Shown one piece after another: positions 35,161-46,268 of a stretch of 64,000 nucleotides of DNA. Numbering within the stretch: position 1 is the first letter of the stretch; each line of letters starts with the position of its first letter. A model generated the notes under the pieces. It had not been told where the DNA came from. It did not search any database and saw only the letters and a list, made by a program, of their open reading frames with translations. The stretch is from Streptomyces glaucescens (lineage in GTDB: Bacteria > Actinomycetota > Actinomycetes > Streptomycetales > Streptomycetaceae), in NCBI RefSeq assembly GCF_000761215.1, contig NZ_CP009438.1, forward strand, positions 992,001-1,056,000. Direction: 5' to 3'. The position numbers were made by a program, and so were the translations under genes.

Positions 35161-38100
35161 CGGCCGCCCTCCTCGGGCGTCGCGATCGCGGCCGCCGTGC
35201 GCGTCACGTGCGGGGGCCGCAGGCAGCCGGCGTGGTCGCCCGGGACGTCGACGACCGTCAGGTCGCCCAGGCACACCTCGCGCCAGAAACCGGCCGTGTC
35301 GTCCTGCGGACCGGGCAGCAGGTGCCCGGGTCCGGCCGGGCGGAGGAAGGTGATGTCCCCCGCGTACGGCTCGGGCTCGTAGCGGGCCACCGCCTCGACG
35401 GTCCGGGCGAAGAGCGAGTGCAGGACCGCGATCCGCTCCGGGCCGCCGTGCGCCGGGTCGGCGGCGGCGAGCGCCCGGCAGAGCTCCGCCCGCCGTTCGG
35501 CGGTGTCCCGCTGCCCGGGGGCGCCGGCCGCCTCGTCCGCCGGCCGGCCGAGGGCTGCCGGGTCGGCTCCCATCGCCCGGGCGAAGGCGTCCAGCACGAG
35601 GTCGTCGTCCAGCGGGTGGGCGACGCGGTGGCCGGAGACGAGGACCAGCCGGCGCACGGTCACGCCCGCCTCGTCCAGCGCGCGGGCCAGTTCGAGGGCG
35701 ACGGGGCCGCCGAGGCAGTAGCCGACGATCTCGACGTCGTCGAGTCCCGCGGCCTGCACCTCGCGGGCATAGCCGACGGCCCACTGCTCGACCAGGTCCG
35801 GCGCGTTCAGGTCGAGCTCCGGTTCGGCACCGGGCACGGCGAGCCCGAACAGCGGACCGTGCGCGGCGAGTTCGGTGATGAGGGACCGGTGTGCCGCCAG
35901 GGTGCCCGTGCCGTCGTGCACGAGCAGTCGCACCGGGCCGCGCCCGGATCCGCCCAGCGGGATCAGCGGCGACTGCGGTGCCGTGGCCGCCGGTGACTGG
36001 GGGGCCGGCGCCGGGGCGGCGGCGGACTCCAGCCACCGGGCCAGACCGGCGACCGTGGGCGTGTCGAGCAGCGCGCGCAGCAGGACGTCGAAGGTGACGT
36101 GCGCGGCCTCGGCGATGCGTTCCCGGACCTGGCCGACGAACTGGGCGGCGAGCAGGGAGTTGCCGCCGGCGTCGAAGAACCCCCGCTCCCGGCTGGGCGG
36201 TTCGCCGCCCAGCACCTCGGCCCACAGCCGCGCGAGCCGCTGTTCGAGGCCGGGGCGCGGTGGCTCGGAGCGTTCGGTCCGCGGCGCGCTCTGCGCGGGC
36301 GCGGACTCCAGCAGCCGCTTGCGGTCGACCTTGCCGTTCGCGGTCAGGGGCAGCGTCTCGACGATCCGCACCCGCGCCGGGACCATGTGCGACGGCAGCC
36401 GTTCGGCCACCCAGCCGATGAGTTCCCGGGGATCGGCGGATCCGGCCTCCTGGGCCGGGATCACGAAGGCGACCAGCGCCCGCTCGAAGGCGTCGCTGCC
36501 CGCCGCCAGCACCACCGGGGTGCCCACCGCCGGGTGCTCCCCGAGCACCGCCTCGATCTCGCCGAGTTCGATGCGGTGGCCGCGGATCTTGACTTGCTGG
36601 TCGGCCCGGCCGAGGAACTCGATCTCGCCGTCGGGCAGGTAGCGGCCGAGGTCGCCGGTGCGGTACAGCCGCTCGCCCGTGTCCGGATGGCGCAGGAACC
36701 GCTCCGCGGTGCGCTCGGGGTCGTTGAGGTAGCCCGTGGCAAGGCCGGTACCGGCGATGTACAGCTCACCGGTGACCAGGTCGGGCCGGTCGCGCAGGGC
36801 GCTGTCGAGCACGTGGAAGCGCTGGTTCGCCAGCGGGGTGCCGTAGGGGATGCTGCGCCAGTGCGGTTCGACGGTGCGGATGCGGTGGTGGATCGACCAG
36901 ATCGCCGCCTCGGTCGCCCCGCCCAGGCTGACCAGCTCGGTGCCCGGGAGGTGCCGGCCGGCGTGGGCGGGCAGGGACAGCGGGATCCAGTCGCCGGACA
37001 GCAGCGCGAGCCGCAGGCCGGTGAGCGGGGCGGGCTCGACGTCCAGGTAGTGCATCAGCATCTGGAGCTGTGCGGGAACCGAGTTCCACAGGGTCACGCC
37101 GTGCTCGGCCACCATCGCGGCCCAGTGCGAGGGGTCGCCGCGGCGGGCGGGGTCCGGCAGGACCAGGGGGGCGCCCAGGGCCGGCGGGCCGAACAGGTCG
37201 TACACGGACAGGTCGAAGCTCAGCGCCGCCAGGCCCAGCACCCGGTCGGAGTCGCCCACGCCGAAGCGCTCGTTGATGTCGTGCACGGTGTTGGCGGCGG
37301 CGAGGTGGCTGATCATCACGCCCTTGGGCACACCGGTCGAGCCGGAGGTGTGCATGACGTAGGCCAGGTCCCCCGGCGCCACCGGGCGCTCGTCGGGGAC
37401 GTCGGCCACCGGGACCGGCCGCGCGTCCGTCACGTCCACCGCCCGGACTCCGGCGGGCAGTTCACCGGTGGCGGGTCCGGCGACGACCGCGAAGCGGGTG
37501 CCGCTGTCGGTGAGGATCCGGTCCCGGCGCCCGGCCGGCTGGCCGAGGTCGACCGGGACGTACACCCCGCCCGCGAGGAGCACGCCGAGCACGCCGACGG
37601 CCTGGTCCCGGCACTTGTCGATGAGGACGCCGACGAAGTCGCCCGGGCGGCAGCCCTCGGCCCGCAGCCGCTCGGCCACCGCGGCCGCGCGCCCGAGCCA
37701 CTGCCCGTAGGTCAGCGTTCCGGCGGGGTCGATCACCGCGACCCGGTCGGGGTTGCGGCGGGCGTGGGCGACGAGCGGTTCGTGCAGCAGGCAGTCCGGC
37801 GCGGGCGCCCGGGTGGCGTTGACCGCGCTGCGCACGGCGCGCTGGCGCTCGGGCAGCGGCTGCGGGTCGACCGCCGTCCACGGCTCGTCCCGCTCGGCCA
37901 GCCGGTGCAGCAGCCCCTCGAACGCGGCGAACATGTCGTCCACCAGGCCGTCGGGGAAGACGCCCTCGCGCACGTCCCAGTTCATGTCCAGGCCGCCGAA
38001 CTGGTCGCCCACCTGGCAGTCGATCCACACCTGCGGGGTCTGGCTGATGCCGTACACCGGCCGCGGGTCGCGGCCGGCCGGGGACACCGCGGTGCCGCCG

Positions 38101-39401
38101 ACCCCGATGCTGCCGGTGAAGACCACCGGCAGCGCCGCCGCCTCCCGCCCGCGGCGCCGGGCCAGTTCGCGCAGCACCTCGACGCCGCTGTACAGCCGGT
38201 GGTCGAGGTCGTCGAAGACCCGCTCGCCCAGGGCGCGGGCCCGGTCGGCGAAGCTGTTCCTGCCCTCGCGGTCGACGGCCAGCAGGCTCAGCGAGGTGAA
38301 GTCGCCCAGCAGCCGGTCGACGTGCGGGTGCAGCGGCATCCGGTTGAGCACGGGCAGTCCGAGGCAGAAGCGCTCGGTGCTGCTCCAGCGGCCGATCGTC
38401 TCCGCGTACGCCGCCAGCACCGCGTTGGCCGGTGTGATGCCGTGGGCGCCGGCCCGCGCCTTCAGCGCCTGCCACACACGCTGGTCGACGGTGGCCGTCA
38501 GGCGCCGGAAGCGCGGCGGCGTGGCCGCCGGGTCGTGGTCGTCGCGCAGCGGCAGTACCGGGGCGCCGGGCAGCTCGTCGACGCGGTTCAGCCAGTAGTC
38601 GCGGTCGCGTGCGTACCGCCCGGTCTCCCGCAGCCGCCGTTCGGCGAGGACGTAGTCCCGGAAGGTGGCGTCCACCGGGGGCAGTTCGCAGTCGGGCTGC
38701 GCGTAGCGGCGGTCCAGCTCGTTCAGCACCTGCTGCATGCTGAGCCAGTCCAGCGCCATGAAGTCCACCGACACGTGCAGCACGCTGCGTTCGGTGGCCA
38801 GGGTCAGGCGCAGTTCGTGCATGGGGCGCTCGCCCGCGGGGTGCACCTTGTGGGACAGCTCGTCGCGCACCGCGGCGATCGCCTTGCCGACCGTGTCGTC
38901 GGGTGCCCCGCGCAGGTCGGCGACGGCGATGGCGGTGTCCCGCAGTTCGGGCAGGACCCGCTGGGTGCCGTCCTCGGAGATGACCGTGCGCAGGGTGTCG
39001 TGGCGTCGCACCAGACCGTCCCAGGCCCGCTGGAGGCGGTCCGGGTCGAGGTCCGCCGGGTACGCGAACTCGAGGTAGATGTGACAGGAGACGCCGCCGT
39101 AGTCGAAGGCCGGGTTGCGGCCGAAGAGATAGGCCGACTGGATGTCGGTCAGCGGGAAGGGCTCCTCGCGCTCCTCCGGCCGGTCCTGCCAGACCTTCTC
39201 GGCGTCCCGCGGCCGGCCCGTTCCCGGGTGCGCGGCGGTGTCGGCCACGAGGGTGAGGAGTTCCGCCTTGCGGCGGCGCAGTTCGGCCAGCCGTTCGTCG
39301 GTCATGGCGCCGCGGGGGGCGCGGAAGCGCAGCTGCTCCCCCTCGCGCCACAGGCGGATACCGGCGTCCCGGAAGTCGTCGAGCAGATCGTTCGCGTTCA
39401 C
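35157..39401 (-). CDS. NRPS: TubC docking-Cy-A(Cys)-PCP-TE (PchF-like, no MT)
   Basis: 1414 aa. The N-terminal ~55 residues (NANDLLDDFRDAGIRLW ... RRRKAELLTLV) are a TubC-type docking domain. The cyclisation domain (~75-490) has DFMALDWLS (DxxxxDxxS). The adenylation domain (~520-1010) has HTSGSTGVPKG and a code read as D-L-Y-N-L-S-L-I-W-K, the cysteine code. The PCP serine is about S1082 (DAGGNSLLAA). The TE has GYCLGG with Cys about 1229 replacing Ser, and His about 1390 (GDHAG). The A domain runs uninterrupted from A8 to A10, so the N-methyltransferase of PchF is absent. GTG 39401 overlaps the upstream stop (GTGA). It should add and cyclise the second cysteine and release the chain. Confidence 0.94.
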   Translation of the reverse strand: MNANDLLDDFRDAGIRLWREGEQLRFRAPRGAMTDERLAELRRRKAELLTLVADTAAHPGTGRPRDAEKVWQDRPEEREEPFPLTDIQSAYLFGRNPAFDYGGVSCHIYLEFAYPADLDPDRLQRAWDGLVRRHDTLRTVISEDGTQRVLPELRDTAIAVADLRGAPDDTVGKAIAAVRDELSHKVHPAGERPMHELRLTLATERSVLHVSVDFMALDWLSMQQVLNELDRRYAQPDCELPPVDATFRDYVLAERRLRETGRYARDRDYWLNRVDELPGAPVLPLRDDHDPAATPPRFRRLTATVDQRVWQALKARAGAHGITPANAVLAAYAETIGRWSSTERFCLGLPVLNRMPLHPHVDRLLGDFTSLSLLAVDREGRNSFADRARALGERVFDDLDHRLYSGVEVLRELARRRGREAAALPVVFTGSIGVGGTAVSPAGRDPRPVYGISQTPQVWIDCQVGDQFGGLDMNWDVREGVFPDGLVDDMFAAFEGLLHRLAERDEPWTAVDPQPLPERQRAVRSAVNATRAPAPDCLLHEPLVAHARRNPDRVAVIDPAGTLTYGQWLGRAAAVAERLRAEGCRPGDFVGVLIDKCRDQAVGVLGVLLAGGVYVPVDLGQPAGRRDRILTDSGTRFAVVAGPATGELPAGVRAVDVTDARPVPVADVPDERPVAPGDLAYVMHTSGSTGVPKGVMISHLAAANTVHDINERFGVGDSDRVLGLAALSFDLSVYDLFGPPALGAPLVLPDPARRGDPSHWAAMVAEHGVTLWNSVPAQLQMLMHYLDVEPAPLTGLRLALLSGDWIPLSLPAHAGRHLPGTELVSLGGATEAAIWSIHHRIRTVEPHWRSIPYGTPLANQRFHVLDSALRDRPDLVTGELYIAGTGLATGYLNDPERTAERFLRHPDTGERLYRTGDLGRYLPDGEIEFLGRADQQVKIRGHRIELGEIEAVLGEHPAVGTPVVLAAGSDAFERALVAFVIPAQEAGSADPRELIGWVAERLPSHMVPARVRIVETLPLTANGKVDRKRLLESAPAQSAPRTERSEPPRPGLEQRLARLWAEVLGGEPPSRERGFFDAGGNSLLAAQFVGQVRERIAEAAHVTFDVLLRALLDTPTVAGLARWLESAAAPAPAPQSPAATAPQSPLIPLGGSGRGPVRLLVHDGTGTLAAHRSLITELAAHGPLFGLAVPGAEPELDLNAPDLVEQWAVGYAREVQAAGLDDVEIVGYCLGGPVALELARALDEAGVTVRRLVLVSGHRVAHPLDDDLVLDAFARAMGADPAALGRPADEAAGAPGQRDTAERRAELCRALAAADPAHGGPERIAVLHSLFARTVEAVARYEPEPYAGDITFLRPAGPGHLLPGPQDDTAGFWREVCLGDLTVVDVPGDHAGCLRPPHVTRTAAAIATPEEGGR

Positions 39402-42400
39402 ACCGCACCCTCTTCGCAGTCGTCCCCGCCGTCCCAGTCGCCGTCGCCGTCGGCCGGCCCCCGGCCGCCGGCCGGGGCGAGCCGGTCGATCAGCGCGCCC
39501 AGTCCCGCGACGGTCGGGGTGCGCATCACCTCGCGCATGGGCAGCTCGACGCCCCATGCCTCGCGTACCTCGGCGACGAAGCGCGTCGCGAGGAGGCTGT
39601 CGCCGCCGAGCCGGAAGAAGTTCTCGTCGCGGCCGACGGAGTCCAGCCCGAGCAGCTTGGTCCACCGTTCGGCGACGAACGTCTCGGTGGCGCCGCGCGG
39701 CGGGTCGCCCACGTCCCGGGGCCGGTCGGCCGCGTGTTCCAGGACGGTCCGGATCCGGCGCCGGTCGACCTTTCCGTTGGCGCTGAGCGGCAGTGCGGGC
39801 AGCACGGTGAGCTGCGCCGGGACCATGTGGTCGGGCAGCCGGTCCGCGGCCCAGCGGCGCACCTGCTCCGGGTCGATGCCGGCCGCGGCCGCGGGCCGGT
39901 CGGCGGTCAGCAGGATCTCGCCGGTGGCCTCGGTGCGCAGGACCCGCACGTCGCCCAGGCCGGCCCGGGCGCAGGCCCGCGTCCAGCGCTCACGGCCGTA
40001 CAGCCAGTCGCCGGCCGGCCGGCCGTCCTCGAAGCGTCCCGCGCGTGCCTCCAGGGGCAGCGCGGTGACCAGCGCGAGGGGGGTGGGATACGCGCGTTCC
40101 AGCAGGTAGAGGCGGCCGCCCGGGGCGAGCAGCAGGGCCATGGTGGCCACGGCCGTCTCCGGGTCGGGCATCCGGTGCAAGGCGTTGTTCGCCACGACGG
40201 CGTCGTAGGCGTGGAGGTGCTGGGCGGCGACTCCGGTGGCGCCCTGCACCGCCGTGTCCGTCTCGTGCCCGCGCTCGCGCAGCAGCGACTGGGCCTGGGC
40301 GAGGGCCGGCTGGGAGGCGCCGAGCAGGGTGTACCCGACCGAGCCCGGGGCGAGTCCGGCGAGCAGCCGCGCGGTGCCGCGGCCGCCGGTCACGTCCCAC
40401 TCCGCGACGGCGGGCGGCACGGCGGCCGTCCCGCGCGCCCGCAGGTCGTCCGCGACGGCCCCGAGACAGCGGGCCGTGCCCGGCGTCGCGTCGTTCAGCG
40501 CCTCCGGGGCGAGCACCGGGTCGTCCAGGAGCGCGGTGGCGTCGGCGTCGCCGGAGAGGATGGCGGTGTAGAGCGGTCCGGCCCATTCCAGGGCGGTGGC
40601 GACGGCCTCGAGGCTCGTCCCGTGCGTGGCCTCGCGGACCTGCTTGATCCAGCCCGAGTCCGTGACGTCGTCCCACCGGGGGCCGTGCTCGTACGTCCCG
40701 TCGGCGGCCCGGGCCAGCACGGAGCGCTGGGCGAGGTACTCCAGCCAGAGCCCGGCCACCGGGCGCTGCCCGGCGCAGACGGAGGTGCGCAGCGCCGTGG
40801 CGCCGCCGGGTCCGGCGAACGGTGCGACGACGCCGGCCAGCAGCACCTCGACCAGCCGGTGTTCGTGCAGGTGCGGGTCGGACGGGGCCGTGGGATCGGC
40901 CGCGGGCGGCAGGAAGCCGCTGCCCGGCCGGTCCCCCGCGGCGTCGTCCGCGTCGGCCGGGGCCTGCTCGCGGTCCGGCGCCGGGGACCGCTCGACCAGG
41001 GCGGCGACCAGTTCCCTGCGCCCTTCGGTCAGCGGTACGGCGACGGCCTGCGCCACCTCGGGGTGCGCCTGGAGGCAGGCCTCGATCTCGCCCAGCTCGA
41101 CCCGGAAGCCGTTGATCTTCACCTGGTGGTCGAGGCGCCCGAGGAACTCCAGGTTGCCGTCGGGCCAGTAGCGCCCGAGGTCGCCGGTGCGGTACCAGCG
41201 CTCGCCGTCCCGCTCCGGGAAGCGGGCCGCGGTCAGCTCGGGATCGCCCCGGTAGCCGAGCGCGACACCGGTGCCGCCGATCCACAGCTCGCCGGGGACC
41301 CAGTCGGGGCAGTCCCGGCCGCGGGCGTCCACGACGCGGAACTTCTGGTTGCGCAGCGGTGTCCCGTACGGGACGGACCGCCAGCCGTCGGGCACCGAGT
41401 CGACCTCGTAGGCGTTCGACCAGATGGCCGCCTCGGTGGCGCCGCCGAGCGCGATCAGCCGGCAGCGCCCGCCGGAGGCGCGGGCCAGCCGGCCGGGCAG
41501 GTCGAGGCCGATCCAGTCGCCGGACAGCAGGGCCAGCCGCATCGTGCCGGGCAGCGGCGTCTCGTCGGCGGCGGTCAGCAGCATGTCGAGCAGGGCGGGG
41601 ACGGTGTTCCAGACGGTCACCCCGTGCCGCCGGCACAGCGCCAGCCACTCGTTGGCGTCCCGCCGGCCGGACTCGGGCACCAGGACGGCCGCGCCGCCCG
41701 CCGCCAGGAACCCGAAGACGTCCCACACGGACAGGTCGAAGTCCAGCGCGGACACGGCCAGCACCCGGTCGCCGGACGCGATGCCGAACCGCTCGTTGAC
41801 GTCCTCGACCGTGTTGACCGCGGCGCGGTGGCTGACCTCCACGCCCTTGGGCAGGCCCGTCGAACCGGAGGTGAAGATCACGTAGGCGGGGTCGCCGGGG
41901 TCGGCGGGCACCGGTGCGTCCAGCGGGGACGCCAGCAGCGCCTCGTCGATCGGCAGGACCTCGGCCGTGGTCCCGGCGGACTCCAGCCGGCCGCTGCCGT
42001 CCAGGATCACCCGGGCGCCACTGAGTTCGAGGATGCGGGCCCGCCGCTCGGCCGGCTGGTCGACGCCGATCGGCACGTACGCGGCACCGGCGGCCAGCAC
42101 GCCCAGGACGGCCGCGATCTGGGGCGCGCCCTTGGGGGCGACCACGGCGACGTACGAGCCCCGGCCGACACCGCGCTCGGCCAGGGCGCCCGCCACGGCC
42201 AGGGCCTGGCGCGCCAGCTCGTCGTGGGCCAGTCGGTCCTGCTCGCCCCAGAGCAGGGCGGGTCGTCCGGCCCGGTCGCCGGCCCGCTCGAAGAACGCGG
42301 TGTGCAGCAGGTTGCCGGACAGCGGGCGGGTCCGCGCGTTGACATCGGCGCGGCGCTGCTGCTGCCGAGCGGGGAGCGGGATCTGCGGCGTCGCGGTGTC

Positions 42401-44011
42401 CCACCCGCCGGTCAGCAGGCCGCGGACCAGCGCCTCGTAGGCCGCCATCATCGCGTCCAGCATGCCGTCCGGGAACAGCTCGTCGACGGCGTCCCACACC
42501 AGCAGCACCCCGCCGTCGCGGGTGCGGTAGACCTGGTGGTCGAGCCAGATCTGCGGCGTCTGGGAGATCATCCACGACGCCTCGCCGAAGCGGGCCTGGA
42601 ACGCGTCCGGGACCAGCGGCGCGGACAGGTCGCAGGCGAAGACGACGGGGGCCGTGCGCGGCGCGTCCACGTCGGTGCGGACGAAGTCGCGCAGCACGTC
42701 GACGCCGGAGTAGGCGGCGTGGCCGATGTCCTCGTGCATCCGCTTCTGGAGGGCGCGGGCTCGGTCGGCGAAGGTCTCGCCGGACAGGTCGGCCTCGACC
42801 AGCACCAGGCCGGTGAAGTCGGCGACGATCCGGTCGGTCTGCGGGTGCGCGTCGAGGTCGCGGTCGAACAGCGGCAGGTTGAGCAGGAACCGCTCCTCGC
42901 CGCTCCACCGCCCCAGCACCATGGCGAACGCGGTGGCCAGCACCACCGAGGGGGTCAGGCCCGCCTCGCTCGCCCGCCGTTCCATCAGCCGCCACTCGTC
43001 GGCCGTGAGGGCGCAGGAGCGGCGGACGAACCGCGGCACGGTGACCGCTTCGGGGTCGACCGCCAGCGGCAGCTTCGGCCCTCCGGGCAGCGACGGCAGC
43101 CGCTGCTGCCAGTACTCCCGGGCGCGCTCGCGTTCCGCGGCGCGCACGGTGTCCTGGTGGGCGAGGTACTGGCCGAAGGTGTAGGTGAGGTCGTCGAGGG
43201 CGCCCGGGTCGTCGTAGAGGGCGGCCAGGTCGGCGAGCAGGACCCGGATGCTGGCGAGGTCGGCGGCCAGCAGGTCGACGTTGAAGTGGAGCCGGTCCAC
43301 CGCGTCCGGGAGCAGCGTCAGCTGGACGTCGATGACCTCGCCGCGGTCGACGTCCAGGCGCCGGTGCGACAGCCGGTCCCGCAGGGCCTGGGCGGTCCTC
43401 ACCGCCTCGTCGGCCGCGACGTCGCGCAGGTCGCGGACGGTGACGCCCGGCCACGGGGACCTGGGCAGGACGCGCTGGGTGGCGTCGTCGGCGAACGCGA
43501 CGCGCAGCATGGGATGCCGTTCGATCAGGGCACGCACGGCGCGTTCGAGCCGCCCGGCGTCCACCTGGGAGGTGTCGAACTCCAGGTAGGCGTGACAGCT
43601 GACCCCGCCGAGCGGCTGGTCGTCGGCGCGGCCGATCAGGTACGCCTGCTGCACCGCGGTCAGCGGGAAGGGCCGGTCCGTCCGGTCGTCGGGCTCCGGT
43701 CCGGCGGTCCGCGGCTGCGGCGCGGGTGCCGTGCCGGTGCGCGCACCGAGCAGCTCGAACCACGCCGTCAGCCGCGGGTCGTCGGAGAGCTGGGCGAACT
43801 TGACCTCGGCGCCGGCCCGGCTGAGGCGGTTCGCCAGCCGCATCATCTCCAGCGACTGCAGGCCGAGTTCGAAGAGGTTGCTGTCGTCGTCCGCCGCGGT
43901 CAGCTCGATGCCCAGCAGCTCGGACACCATGCTGCGCACGGTGTCCGGGTCGGTCCCGGCGGGCGTGGCGACGGGAGCCCCCGCGCCGCGGTCAACATGG
44001 TCCGATGACAT
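39398..44011 (-). CDS. NRPS: ArCP-Cy-A(Cys)-[MT-like/epimerase]-PCP (PchE-like)
   Basis: 1537 aa. The aryl carrier domain has its phosphopantetheine serine at S53 (LGLQSLEMM). The Cy domain (~113-545) has DLLAADLAS. The A domain (~575-1010) has FTSGSTGLPKG and a code read as D-L-W-N-L-S-L-I-W-K (cysteine). About 350 residues are inserted between A8 and A10, where the SAM motif is degenerate (DVTGGRGTA), as in the PchE epimerase-type insert. A PCP with S1472 follows. The C-terminus is acidic (DGDWDGGDDCEE), a plausible partner for the TubC docking domain of the next protein. ATG 44011 follows GGGAG. It accepts salicylate on the ArCP and makes the hydroxyphenyl-thiazoline. Confidence 0.94.
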   Translation of the reverse strand: MSSDHVDRGAGAPVATPAGTDPDTVRSMVSELLGIELTAADDDSNLFELGLQSLEMMRLANRLSRAGAEVKFAQLSDDPRLTAWFELLGARTGTAPAPQPRTAGPEPDDRTDRPFPLTAVQQAYLIGRADDQPLGGVSCHAYLEFDTSQVDAGRLERAVRALIERHPMLRVAFADDATQRVLPRSPWPGVTVRDLRDVAADEAVRTAQALRDRLSHRRLDVDRGEVIDVQLTLLPDAVDRLHFNVDLLAADLASIRVLLADLAALYDDPGALDDLTYTFGQYLAHQDTVRAAERERAREYWQQRLPSLPGGPKLPLAVDPEAVTVPRFVRRSCALTADEWRLMERRASEAGLTPSVVLATAFAMVLGRWSGEERFLLNLPLFDRDLDAHPQTDRIVADFTGLVLVEADLSGETFADRARALQKRMHEDIGHAAYSGVDVLRDFVRTDVDAPRTAPVVFACDLSAPLVPDAFQARFGEASWMISQTPQIWLDHQVYRTRDGGVLLVWDAVDELFPDGMLDAMMAAYEALVRGLLTGGWDTATPQIPLPARQQQRRADVNARTRPLSGNLLHTAFFERAGDRAGRPALLWGEQDRLAHDELARQALAVAGALAERGVGRGSYVAVVAPKGAPQIAAVLGVLAAGAAYVPIGVDQPAERRARILELSGARVILDGSGRLESAGTTAEVLPIDEALLASPLDAPVPADPGDPAYVIFTSGSTGLPKGVEVSHRAAVNTVEDVNERFGIASGDRVLAVSALDFDLSVWDVFGFLAAGGAAVLVPESGRRDANEWLALCRRHGVTVWNTVPALLDMLLTAADETPLPGTMRLALLSGDWIGLDLPGRLARASGGRCRLIALGGATEAAIWSNAYEVDSVPDGWRSVPYGTPLRNQKFRVVDARGRDCPDWVPGELWIGGTGVALGYRGDPELTAARFPERDGERWYRTGDLGRYWPDGNLEFLGRLDHQVKINGFRVELGEIEACLQAHPEVAQAVAVPLTEGRRELVAALVERSPAPDREQAPADADDAAGDRPGSGFLPPAADPTAPSDPHLHEHRLVEVLLAGVVAPFAGPGGATALRTSVCAGQRPVAGLWLEYLAQRSVLARAADGTYEHGPRWDDVTDSGWIKQVREATHGTSLEAVATALEWAGPLYTAILSGDADATALLDDPVLAPEALNDATPGTARCLGAVADDLRARGTAAVPPAVAEWDVTGGRGTARLLAGLAPGSVGYTLLGASQPALAQAQSLLRERGHETDTAVQGATGVAAQHLHAYDAVVANNALHRMPDPETAVATMALLLAPGGRLYLLERAYPTPLALVTALPLEARAGRFEDGRPAGDWLYGRERWTRACARAGLGDVRVLRTEATGEILLTADRPAAAAGIDPEQVRRWAADRLPDHMVPAQLTVLPALPLSANGKVDRRRIRTVLEHAADRPRDVGDPPRGATETFVAERWTKLLGLDSVGRDENFFRLGGDSLLATRFVAEVREAWGVELPMREVMRTPTVAGLGALIDRLAPAGGRGPADGDGDWDGGDDCEEGAV

Positions 44012-44112
44012 TTCCAAGCTCCCTTGCACGCTTTCGACTCCGCAGCGTCGTGGTGAACGAAGTGTTTCCGAGGCTTTCCGAGGCCCGGGGGCAGGGACGG
44101 AACGGCCCGGCG

Positions 44113-45924
<1,812 letters not shown>

Positions 45925-46268
45925 CGCCGCTCCGCCTCCGACAGAGAGTCCAGCATGATGGATACGCGAATTGATGGGCGGTCATGGCGACCGCGGGTTC
46001 TCGTGCGCCCGCCGGGGACCGCCATCGTGCTGGTAACGGTCATCACGATGACATGGGGCCGGACCGGCCCGCGGGGCCGTGAAAGAACTCTTTCCTCGGG
46101 GTTCACGGGGCCGCCGGCCACCCCATAATGAGGCGGTGCCCGGCAACGCTGCTCCGCTGCCCGGCCGGTTCGGCGCAGCCGTCGTATGGATGCCTCAGGC
46201 CACGAGCGATCGAGTCCGACTCCGCGAGTCGACGATCGTCGAGTGCGTCACGGAGAGAGGGAATCAAA
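45925..46268. promoter_or_regulatory. divergent promoter region A-PCP / tryptophan dioxygenase
   Basis: These 344 bp hold no gene. They contain a perfect 14-bp dyad, GTCATC-AC-GATGAC, at 46039-46052. Closer to the dioxygenase start are GACTC-CGC-GAGTC (46218-46230) and, directly adjoining it, GACGATCGTC (46231-46240). The last pair ends 28 bp before the GTG, where a regulator would control the dioxygenase. Confidence 0.55.

Noticed and set aside
36099..44008. Very long plus-strand open frames (1336 and 1424 aa) opposite the NRPS genes
   Set aside because: They are antisense shadows of the Cy-A-PCP genes; the translations show only Val/Gln/Arg-rich text without domains.
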